Positions 1 to 11,000 of a stretch of 64,000 nucleotides of DNA are shown here, in pieces. Both the position numbers and the translations under genes were made by a program. The notes beneath the pieces were generated by a model that was given only the letters and a program-made list of their open reading frames with translations, had not been told where the DNA came from and did no database searches. How positions within the stretch are numbered: the first letter of the stretch is position 1; each line of letters starts with the position of its first letter. Location of the stretch: the NCBI GenBank assembly GCA_012064415.1, contig SSNU01000209.1:186001-250000 (forward strand), in the 5' to 3' direction. Origin of the DNA: Gyrodactylus bullatarudis. Lineage: Eukaryota > Platyhelminthes > Monogenea > Gyrodactylidea > Gyrodactylidae.

Positions 1-3000
1 GTGGAAAAGGGGAGGAATGAAGAGGCGATTGCTGTTTATTTCACAGACATTGCATTACATCAGGTTTTCAAGTACGCATGGGGCAAATGGGACGAAGCAG
101 AGATGATTCTCGGCTCCAAAGGCATTCCAGGCAACGACAACGATCACTTTTGTAAGCCGACCGACGTCAAAGTATCCCCTGATAAAGTAAGATTTCATGA
201 TCAATTTTCAAATGAATATGAATATTAGCATTAAGGAAGATCTTTATTGATCGATTTGCTCATTTCTCATGGTATTTTTTGTATGCCTATCGAGAAATAA
301 TTGAACACGTGTATGTTTCTCTCTCTCTTGGAACAGGTTTTGATTTAGTTTCCAAAATTTGTAATTATGTACAATATTACATCCAATTTTCTTACTCTAC
401 AAGTAAAGATTACAATTGCTCTATTGTTGGAAACTATTTAGGAAACTCAATCTCTATGGTGTAGAGATTTGAAATGAGAAAAGTCATCTCTTGCCTCGTG
501 ACTGTTCTTCCTATGATTTTGAGCGTATGTCTACGGAAATAAGCAAAATTCTGTTTAATACTATTTAATACAATTTATCCGAATACATTCCTTTTCCAAG
601 TCTAATTACTAACTGCAGAGTAATCAGGGATAAAAATAAACATATAAGTTGTATTAACAGAATTCCAAGTTAATTTTACTGTTTTAATTAAAAATAGTAA
701 TAAAGTCTAATCAAGTGATTTTTGTGGAATTTGAAATTTTACCTGCATTTATTTCGGAAATTCAAGTAATTTAGCACGTTGTGGGAAGAAATAAATTTCA
801 AATCGAATGAGAAAAACAGAAATCCAAAGCGTAGAAAAATAATTTTTCAAAAATTTGAAATGGAAAAAGTATAAGCCCTTTCGATGCCATAGCTAACATC
901 TAAGAAAGTTTCAAGTTTGATTACTCAAAATTTTACCAATGAGAGGATTTATTTGAAAATTAATTTGTTGAGAGCTCTCAGTTGAAGGGATTTAATTCGA
1001 TCCTATTACAAAACAACTTAATAGATGTTAAAGATTCAAGGTAAAAATTTTAGAGTTAAAAATTGTCACATTTTCAAGAAACTCTTGCTCATGCATAAAA
1101 AATATACCTTTTTCTGAATTAACTATTTGACTACTATGTACATGAATTTAGGAATTCTAGTCCTTTCTGAAAAAGCTCAAATATCAATGGGACTCCAATG
1201 TCTGGCTAATAAAAATATAGAGCTATTCTCTCGATAAATTTTGGGAATTTATGATTTTTATAATAGAAATTCATTTTTTTAGAAATCGGTTTAAAGAAAA
1301 GAAATTTCGAGTTAGTGCTATTTTTCTTATTTTCAAATCTTTGAGTCTCACTCTTGCACGATAATAGACTGTTTCTCAAAATCTCTACGACCATTCTTGT
1401 TTTCTATCTCTATTAGTGATCCTGAAAAATAATGTTTGATCCACCTTGAGATCAACAAAAAATTTGCATTCAAAGATTTAAAAAATCGGTGAAAGTGTGT
1501 TTTTTGGATAGTTTGCGATATGCTCTTAAGAAAGAATCATGAAATCATTGGAGCGAGGTCTATTATAATACAGTGTATATGTTACCGTGTGTCTGGGAAA
1601 TCAGTGAGTGTTGGTAATCAGTGTGACTTTAGTGAGTCTAGCCCTCATTACCTAAACTCACTGAGAAAGTCAGTGAATTGTGTGTCTGGGATTGATTTAC
1701 GAAAATGTTCAAGATGCTGGCAAAATCCTACTTTCAACATAGAAGAACACCGAAAAATTCATATTCTTGATATTGATAGAGAATTTCAAATCAATAATAA
1801 CTAAGAGTTATGAACAAGATGATTTTTATAGAGCTGGTACCGTGAATAAACTGATAGCAAGTAATCAATTAGATGTGATTTTAGTGTCTCAAGTGTCAAA
1901 GATTGAGTGTTCATTGAAAGAGATCAATGCCGAATTTTCCCTTGGAAATGGATAAGGAACATTCAAAAGTAATTGTATTGGAAGTTGTAAAACACTGACC
2001 TGTGATCTAAAAAAATCGATTTTTATGTAAATCATTCTCCTCCTTTCGGCAAAAAAAATAGATTATCGATGCTATAAATTTTAATCAATTAGTTGAGCTT
2101 TTGAATTCACTGACCTTCTCAGTGAGTTTGGGTAATAAGGGCTTATTAGCTAGACTCACTAAAGTCACACTGATTATCATCATACACTAGAGAATTACCA
2201 ACACTCACTGATTCCCCAGACACACGGTAACATATATAAGGGATTAGAATATTGAAAATTAATTTGAGAATAAAAATTTAAAACTCTCTTAGATTTTAGC
2301 CTACAAAATATGAAATCTTCAAGAATGAAAATCTATGAGATTCTTCTAGTTTTATCCAGTAAACTGATATATTTTTAAATCTCTTTTTAGAAGTGGATTT
2401 TTGTCTCCGATGGGTATTGCAATTCAAGGATAATAAAATATACTTATGAAGGTGTAAGAGTGACAGAATGGAGCCTTTCTGGGACATTTGGAAGGAATAA
2501 CAATGAAGATTTTGATGTTGTCCATAGTTTGACAATAATCGAGAAGAAAAGGGAGGATGAAATTGACCAAATTTGTGCTGCTGACAGAAATAATGCCCGA
2601 ATTGCCTGTTATACACTGGATGGTGAATTAACTATTCTACATGTGAATGATGATTTCAGACCTCAACTGTATGCTCTAAGCTACAATAAAAACTCTGAGT
2701 AAGTCTCATCATGGATTGCGTAACCCTAGAGCTATATAGATTTGGGAATGTCTTCGATAAGCAAAATTTAAAGAAATTTACCTTTCCTGATTCCAACAAT
2801 ACATAAAATAAATGGATTATAATTGGAAACACACCAATAAGAAGGATTAGTTTCATTTAGAGAATTTTATTATATGAAAAATATTTTGGTAATTTCGAAA
2901 TGCATAGCTATAAAAATTATCCAATCGTGCAAGATATTTCTGGTTTTTTTTATTTTCGAAAAAGAACTTTGATCTTAGATGTTGAAATTTTTTCTTCCAA

Positions 3001-6000
3001 GAGAAGTTTCCTTTTTATGTATTCAACACGACCACTTTTACATCTGAACTTTTTTGATTTTTGATTGTTATATTACTAAAATGATTGCAAAAGATAACAA
3101 GAAACCTCCAGTAGAGAACTGCTCAACTCCTTAATGTATTTAACGGGATATAATTTCATTTTAAGCATTAAAAACTAATTATTTTGAAAACTAAGTATTT
3201 AAAAACATTAACATTAATAGAATCCTCTGTATCTGTTGATTACTAAAATCTATCCCAGAGTTGTAGTTTTGATAGTTTTAAAAATTAACCTTTATTCTAA
3301 CCTCTTTTTTGCGAAAAACCCCTCAATCGAACATGGGTTTTATTTTTTATTGGATGCATATATCTTAACTTGTGTAGATTCTGACCTAGGTTAAAATTCG
3401 AAAATGAGAGAAACCCTTAGCTCTAACAAGCCAATTCATAATAGACGTAATAAATGAAACCTTGAAATTATATATGTTGTGCCTAAAGTGTAACGAAAAC
3501 CTAAAGTGTAATTAATTACACTTTGGACGACTAGTGTAACGAAAATACCTGCCCCTTTTCGGTGTATGCCTGTTAGCATATACGGTCTATGCCAATCCAA
3601 TATACCAGTGACTTGCCTAAAGTGCAATGAAAATATTTAACCCCTCTGACCTTTTTGGAAGGCCTGTTATACAAAGTGAAATTCATAAACAATCACTTTC
3701 AGGTCTTGAATCATTTTTAATACAAAAGAATTTAACATAGAAATTGAAGATGCTTTAACATAAAATTTAAAACTATAATTAAAAAAAATTAAATTGAGTT
3801 TTATCAAAACTGATTTTGCAGAATTAAGTCTGAGGCCAAAATATTGTTAAAGCTACGTTGAACATTTTTTGGAAAATCTATAAGAAAAGTCGTTTTCACA
3901 ATTGAGAGACCCCCTCTTTTAACCAAGCCAAACAACTACGTCACACTCTTTCTAGCTTAGTCATCGTATAGAAGACCCCCTTTTTTCCTATTTCACGTTG
4001 TGAGGATTTTTTCCTTTTCATTTTTAAACACAGGAAACTTCTTATTTCTCACTCCTATAATTCAACTTTTTAACGAAGAATTTTTTCTCTTCAATCAAGA
4101 ATCTTTATTCAATTAACATAAGATAATTTTTTAAAATAGTTTCTCATATTTTGGCTAGGAATCATCATCCATGCCCTAGTTGACATGTCTATGACTCTAG
4201 AAAGGTCAGGTTTAGCACCATAAGCTATCAAAAGTTTCTTGTAATTCAGTTTAAACTCTTGAATGACCCCACTATCAAGAGGCTGAGACAATGCAGTGGT
4301 GTTTTCTGGTAAATATAAAAGACGAACGTTTTGTCTTTCCTGAATCTGCATGTGGGGTCGACAATTGTCGAGTAGAAGAAGAATTCTTCGTTCACCAACC
4401 CAATCTGCGAAATCATCATACCATTTTTGAAAAATCGTTCGGTCCATCCAAGCTCTGCGTTGACCTGTATAGTTCTGGGGTATGTTACCACGGAAGCATC
4501 TGGGCCTATTCGATTTTCCTAAGAAAAATTTTTCATTTAAAAGATTCATGAATAAGATAAAAAACTCACCAATAAACAGTGGTTGGTATTTTTCTCCAAG
4601 AAGAGAACAGCATAAATGAATGGTGATTCTTTCCTTGTGCACTTTCGTTCCCTTAATTGAGCCTGTAGAAACATCCAAAGTTGTTTTACCTTCATCAAGG
4701 TAATTGAGTCCTGTTTCATCACAATTGAAAATATTTCTTGCTTCATAGTTTGCAATGGAAATTACCCAGCTGACTCAACTTTTGATTCTGCATCGAATAG
4801 TGTTTAATTCAGTGAGCTAGGATCAAAAATAGTGAACTCTGTTGTTTTAGGAGATATGAATTAGAAATTTATTCCGGTGATATAAAGATAGACATAGATG
4901 ACATGTTCGAATTTTCAACCCATTTGAACTTGAAATAAGAGAGATAGAAGCACTTAAAGTGGGTTGACTTGGGGAGAAAAAATCTTAAATTCATCTCATT
5001 ACTCATTAGTAGAGAGGTTTAAATATTTTAGTCAGATCCTCTTCTTTATATACTTTTTTTAGGAAGTTCACTGTATATTGCATTGGCATAGACTGTATAT
5101 GCTAACAGGCATACACCTAAAAGGGGCAGGTATTTTCGTTACACTAGTCGTCCAAAGTGTAATTAATTACACTTTAGGTTTTCGTTACACTTTAGGCACA
5201 ACATATATATACATTTATAGCCTCTTATATGGAATCAATGGACCTGAGTTATATCCAAAGGTAGCCTCAGATTTGTACGAGTATAAAATAAGCCTTATGA
5301 AGCCAAATCACAAAGATAAGATTGTGAATGTGGGTAAAATCCATGGAAACGTGGAACAGGTTCAAGATACTGTGATAAAGAATCCTCATGCCATTGTGAC
5401 TTCACCTGACAATTCGCAGTTATTTGTTGCAGACATTTTCAACAGAGCCACCATTATCAAATATGAGATATCCATAAGTACGTTAATGCTTTTAATATGA
5501 AGATGCAACCTATAATAAATGAGGTTTGAGAATCAAATTGTAGTTTTAATTCCCACTGTGCCCTTTAAGGCAAGTACCACTTGAGCAACTCATTGTTAAT
5601 CATCTAAGGCTCAGAATATACGTCGTTCCCCCTCTCCCCCATTCAAAACCTATTTCTCGGGGCTATAGAAAAAAAGATCATACCTATAGAATTCAAAAAT
5701 GCAATCGTCTGAACTCCATCTACTGAAGCTAGGAAGATGGCCAATTTTCGGATCAAAAAACTCCAGAACTAAAAATAATTGCTGTAGACTCAATAATTGG
5801 CGTAAACAGCATCTACTCTCAAGTTTTCTTCGTTTATTTGTAAAATGCCACTAATTAACTCATTTTTAAGATCATAAGGTCATAATATTGAAGGGGGTAT
5901 TTTTATGAGTTTTACAAATAACAATCTCTTTTGACTTGAGATGGTAAATCTTGAGAATAAAAATTAATTATTTTTTCTTCCTAGATGCTAAACTGAGCCA

Positions 6001-6454
6001 GACAAGTATTAAAAACTTTTCGGATCTTCGAATGAAAGCATTGGAAAGTTTGAAAGCAGCTGCTAGGTTTCCCAAGACCGTAGGACTATTCTTAATTTGT
6101 TTGTGCGGTATTTTTATGAGTATTATAATATGCATTATTATGTCGAAGTATAACTCTTCAAAGAGAAATGATTTGAAACAATATTACAATACAGAAAGTC
6201 AAGTAGGCAAGGTTCTCAAAGAGAAGACTAGTGACATCCTAAAGTCAGTAAAGAGGAAAGATTTCAAATCAAAAGTGTTCGGAGATAACTGGAAAAAGAA
6301 TAAGCAAGGTTTTATGCAATTGAGTACATCCGAGAAGGAAGCCTTGATGAAATATGAATCTGATAGTGAAGATAGCGAAGATGAAATTGTCAACACTAAT
6401 CGTATTCCAAGATTCAAGTTTAGTACGAGAGACAATGCAAACACTATTGTATAA
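1..6454 (+). CDS. Peptidyl-alpha-hydroxyglycine alpha-amidating lyase (PAL), membrane-bound, 5' partial
   Basis: PAL cleaves peptidyl-alpha-hydroxyglycine to an amidated peptide plus glyoxylate, the last step of neuropeptide amidation, in the secretory pathway lumen. Exons I infer: 1-186, 2391-2698, 5221-5477, 5985-6454; all join in frame at GT/AG sites. The first exon carries HFCKPTDV, the second FVSDGYCNSRI, VVHSLTII and ADRNNARIAC, the third NPHAIVTSPD: NHL-propeller signatures of PAL. The three histidines (in HFC, VHS and PHA) match the family's zinc ligands. The last exon adds one hydrophobic membrane span (roughly 6076-6147) and a charged cytosolic tail rich in Ser/Asp/Glu, as in the C-terminal half of vertebrate PAM. 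No monooxygenase domain is visible, but the 5' end lies outside the window, so a separate PAL as in Drosophila or a bifunctional PAM are both possible. Both large introns contain transposable elements. Confidence 0.9.
1575..2238. mobile_element. MITE-like element with long inverted repeats
   Basis: In PAL intron 1, the segment 1575-1680 is repeated in inverted orientation at about 2103-2238. Both arms begin at the outside with TATATGTTACCGTGTGTCTG and run through several CACTGA/TCAGTG motifs. The right arm has short insertions, so the arms are diverged. The roughly 420 bp interior shows no convincing coding sequence. This looks like a non-autonomous DNA transposon. The outer motif ATGTTACCGTG recurs near 25190. 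Confidence 0.7.
3469..5208. mobile_element. Tigger/pogo-like DNA transposon with ~150 bp terminal inverted repeats
   Basis: The sequence at about 3469-3620 recurs inverted at about 5060-5208, with only scattered differences. The outer tips read TATATGTTGTGCCTAAAGTG and each arm contains a perfect 22 bp palindrome (3503-3524 and 5154-5175). The interior encodes a minus-strand DDE_1 transposase remnant. The element lies in PAL intron 2 and ends about 12 bp before exon 3. A TA target duplication cannot be resolved because both flanks are TA repeats. Confidence 0.8.
4109..4790 (-). pseudogene. Tigger/CENP-B-like DDE transposase remnant
   Basis: Read on the minus strand, the remnant gives the motifs NIFNCDETGL, LLLDNCRPH, LPENTTALSQPLDSGV and IQEFKLNYKK, the signature of DDE_1 transposases (Tigger, jerky, CENP-B families), with the acidic residues in DETGL, LLLDNC and PLDSG visible. 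Between FIG and GKSNRPRCFRG lies a 51 nt stretch (4519-4569) with GT...AG ends that is absent from the family pattern and looks like a small stopless intron. The N-terminal helix-turn-helix DNA-binding part is not seen, so the copy is 5'-truncated and probably inactive. Confidence 0.8.
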
Positions 6455-6547
6455 CATACTGTTATTAAGATAATTTCAATTCCAACTTCTATTTTTATAT
6501 ATTTTCAATTTAATCAAAGTTTTATGAATCTGTTGTTGTGATGTCTT

Positions 6548-6553
6548 AATAAA
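6548..6553 (+). terminator. Poly(A) signal of the PAL gene
   Basis: AATAAA lies 94 nt after the PAL stop codon and is the first consensus signal downstream. Confidence 0.6.
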
Positions 6554-8059
6554 ACTTAACGTGTATTGTTCGGTGAAAGAAAGCCTGATTTTTACATCTT
6601 TCTAATTGAACATGTTTAGATACAGACTGGAATATTTGAGTACAAATGTCAATCTAAACCTTATTGACATGAGGATTAGCTCAATATTTTTCTCCGGATG
6701 GTTAGAAAAAAAATTTTCATTTGAACTCCATATTGAAATGAGCCGGAAAGTTATTAAAAATTGAAAAAAGAGGCTGTTTTACGAATTTAAAAAAATGCTC
6801 TAAATTTCCACTTTTTCGCTTAAAAATTTCATTGATTTTTAAGTAAAAAATGCTGGTGTTTGTGGAAAACATTAGACAAATGAAGTTCACATAAATTCAG
6901 CCTTCCCAAGAAAAAGTTCAACTTTCAAATTTTGTGTCGTTCATTTTCGATTATTGACAACAAAATTTATCTAGATGTGGCAAACTGTTGCAATACGAGG
7001 ACAAAAGTAAAACCTAGACCTGTAGGCCTGGTGGATTCAATGCATCCTAGCTCACTTTACTCAGACTAATAAAAGTTAAATAAACGAGAATTATCAAAGT
7101 ACTGATCAATATTTTCAATTTGTGGACAAATCACATCAACACAGAACAGAATGTACTAACAGAATTGCTTAATAATGCATTTAGAAGTATTTGATGGTTT
7201 ATGTGAAAAGAAAATTATAGATCCATTTGAAATCAACCGTTTCTTGAGAATTTTAAGGGTTAGGCATTGTAAGAGACAAGCTGAAAAATCACTAAAACTT
7301 GCTGAGCAAATGAAGCATGAAGAATTTTCATTGGAAATTGAATATTTTTGTGAATGAAAACACGACCTTCAATTCAACACCACAAGCCTAGAGACAATTT
7401 GTTGTTGATTGTTACAGTATATTTTTAGATCAGCGTATATATGTAATAATAATTCATCGATTCCACAAAAATTTATTGAGATGGGTTTCATACTTTAAAA
7501 GTGATCAAGGGAAATAATCTAATGATAATTTAATAATCTATTTTTAATAATTCACAAAACTATATTTAATGTTCAACTTGGACAGTTCAGGGAAAAAACT
7601 TCAACCTTGACACGAAATAATGTAATGAACAAGGCTTAAATTAAAATTTATATGAAACTATTGTTGAAAGAAAAAACTCACATTATAAATTGATAGATCT
7701 TTCTAGTGTTTATTAGAGGGGATTTTGCAAATAATTAGTTTTTCCTGATATCTTATAGTTTTGTACATGAGTTGGAGGAAAGTCTGATAGTTAATAGTCT
7801 GATAAAGGTTTTCAATAATAACTAGATTTTTTATAATATCATTATTTGATATAAATAATATCCTGTTATTATTACCAAGTTGGTAATAATTTTGAAATTC
7901 TTATTCATTAAAACAAGTACATCGCAGCAGGTATTTGTTTAAACGTATCAGCTTTATTAGATTAGGATACTTGAAAAATTCAAAAGTTACAAAAAGTCTA
8001 GATTAACTTTTGTATGGAAAATATTTATCTATATACATCAAAGTCGATTTATTCGACGA
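6554..8059. other. Intergenic region between PAL and spen
   Basis: AT-rich sequence with no convincing gene. A 60-codon ATG ORF at 7175-7357 has no recognisable motif and does not splice in frame to spen. The spen promoter and 5' UTR must lie here or further upstream. I see no clear TATA box close to the spen ATG. Confidence 0.5.
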
Positions 8060-11000
8060 ATGGTAACAACTAGATATATAAAAGTAACAAATTTGCAAAA
8101 GAATTGCTCTGAAAGTGATATTCATAACCTCTTCAACAAGTAAATTTCCTGATATACATGCATCAAAGAATATCCAGCTGATATTTTATTTTTCAGGTTC
8201 GGCTACATAGAAAACTTGGAACTATTTGACTATAATGGATTTTTCTACTTCATAATTTCATTCATGGACATAAAGTCAGCCAGTAGAGCCTATGTCTCCG
8301 ACATTTTCTTTCATGGTTCCAAGTTGAAAATGGAATATTACGATCCGAGTGGAAAAGTTGGGCTACAGTTCCTTGATAAGAATCAACGATTCAAAAACCA
8401 AAGATATCTCTATGAAAAGTATGTTTGATCCTATTTTCTCTGATTATCGATAACAAATTTTATGTATTCATTTGAAATTAATTACTTTTAATTAATTTCC
8501 AGAGAGTCTAGTCTATCTCTTAATGGGAAAACAGATCAATATCATAGTGTGATTGAAAAGCGCCAAAATTCCAATCAATCAGATAATAACTATCCTGTTA
8601 GCCACCGTGGACTAAAAATATCTCGTCTACCTCCTCAAAAAACTGAAGATCAAATTCGGCAAGGCCTCACAGCGGAATTCCGTCGGTACGGCCGGATAGC
8701 ATCTATATTGGTTATTCACGATAAAAATTCTTCTACAAACGGTAATCGAGCAGCAATTCTCACATTTAGAAGGAAGGAAGATGCCTGTCGTGCATATCAG
8801 TCCACGAGAAGTGGCGAAAAGGTCATTTTTGCCACCAGAGCCATGATTGAACCACATTTTGGTCTGCCTAGTGAGTTAATACTCTCCTTATCCCATGGAT
8901 AATAATTGTACCATTTTCAATTGCTATGGAAACATTTTGTTATAAAACTAATACTAATATCATTAGTTCTGTAATAACAAGAACACCAAACAACAGTCTA
9001 TTATACATCCTTTCTTTAACTGATATTGATTTTAGTTTTTTTTCAAAACAATTTTCTCAGGTGGTTATTTCTCTTTACTTCTTACGAAACACAGTCCTTT
9101 CTTATTTCAAGAGAGATATTTGTTTTCTTTAACTCTCTATCCAGAAACAATTTTGCATGAGAATGTAAAGTTTTCGACTTGCTCTTTCAATTTATCGATT
9201 GATCTCGTTTTTTAGCTGTTGATTCTCAAGAATGCTCAAGTCCATCGTCTAGTTCCTCTTCAGCAGCTTCGCCAATAACCAATGCAAGCTCTCAACACGG
9301 CAACGATGACCGGGATATCAACACCAAGACCCCATTGAAAAATTCCTCAGTGAACTCTTGTTCGAGTTCCCTCCTAAGGAAAAGTTCCTCCTTGAAATCT
9401 GACGATCTTGAGAATGATAAAAAGTTTACTAATGATGGTAGACTTCTTTTGACGGGATCTAATGCCACATCTACCCTTCATAACATCAACTCTTCTACTC
9501 CCAATATCAATGGATCTATTTTAATGAATAACAACAACAGTAACAATCATAGTGCTAATACAATTGGATTTAATTCAATTACAAGGACTCTATATATTGC
9601 TGGACTAACAAGAACAAACCAGGGCCCTGTTTCACGTGAACAACTAACTACAGCATTTAGAAAATTTGGGGAAATTGAAGTAAGTATCAATCAATCACAA
9701 AATTCATTCATTCATTCATTCATCCCTGAATTATTATTATTAATCGATAAACTTTGATTTTCTTGAAACAAAAACGCCTCTTGTCCAATCCACCATCGAC
9801 CATGTTGATTGGAAAATCAATTTTCTTGCTACTACGCTCTTTGCGTATATTCCACTCATTGGTTATTGATCACAAATTTGTTTAATATGATCTCAAAGTC
9901 TTCATTCTCACACATATTGCTAATAGGTTCTTTTTCTCTCATTTTCGTTCTTTTTTTCTGATGATGACGGTGTTATCTCTTCTTTTGTAATACTAAGAGA
10001 AACATATCAATTTTTTATTCTTTTAAATTTGTTTGTTTATTTCTTTCTCGTATATCGATCGGTTCTGCTGCTAATATATATATCTTCCATTTTTTTCTCT
10101 TTTTATTATTTACGTATTTTAATATTTTCTCTTATTCTTTTTCTTCTCTTTATATCTCTAGTTTAGTTTTGCTTTGCATAGTGAACTAAGCCAAGTCTTT
10201 TTGCATATAGTTTTCTTTCTTCATCCAACATATTTCTCTCTTTAACTATACATTCAATGTACATGTATATACTATTATTCTAGTTATTTAGCAGATAATA
10301 GTAGTATCTTTCTTTTGTACAACTCTGCTTCACTTTGGTAGAGCGAGAAAGAATTTTTCTCTTCTATTTATCATAAAAGAGAAATGCTTTCGATCTATTT
10401 CTCTCTTGCTTACTTCAATATACATATTATATTATATATGTATAAAAATAATAATATCTTGTTCTTCTCTACTTCTTTTCTACTGAATTTTTATTGATTA
10501 TTTAATCTATTTTACTACACAAATAACTATAGAAATCCACCTCATACACCTAATCGTGCTAGCTAGTACTATTTTAGAGTAATCTAAGTAGTAGAAGTAG
10601 CATTCATTTATTCATTCATCCATACACCTGAACATATGCACACATTTCATTCATGAATGAACCATATATGGATTTGTATACATGAATAATATATTCACTC
10701 AAGTGTGTGTTTGTGTATGTATGTATTTATGTATGCATTATAGAAGGAGAAAATTTACTTCTAGAATAAAACACGCAGATAGGAAAACTTGATTCTCTCT
10801 CATTTCTTAAATGTAACAATATTATCGATTAATACTACTACTACATTACTATTATTATTCTTCTTTTTTACATTTCTAGTAGTAGTAGTAGTAGTTGCAG
10901 AAGAAGAATGATTAAAGATTCTGCCCACTTTCTATTATAATGCATATATTGTGCTCTATGTATTTCTCCTCTCTCTCTCTCTCTCTTGTTATTATTATTG

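Noticed and set aside
7175..7357. 60-codon ORF upstream of spen
   Set aside because: No motif, and its possible donor (after CAT T) is in the wrong phase for spen exon 2; a better exon 1 at 8060-8139 fits.
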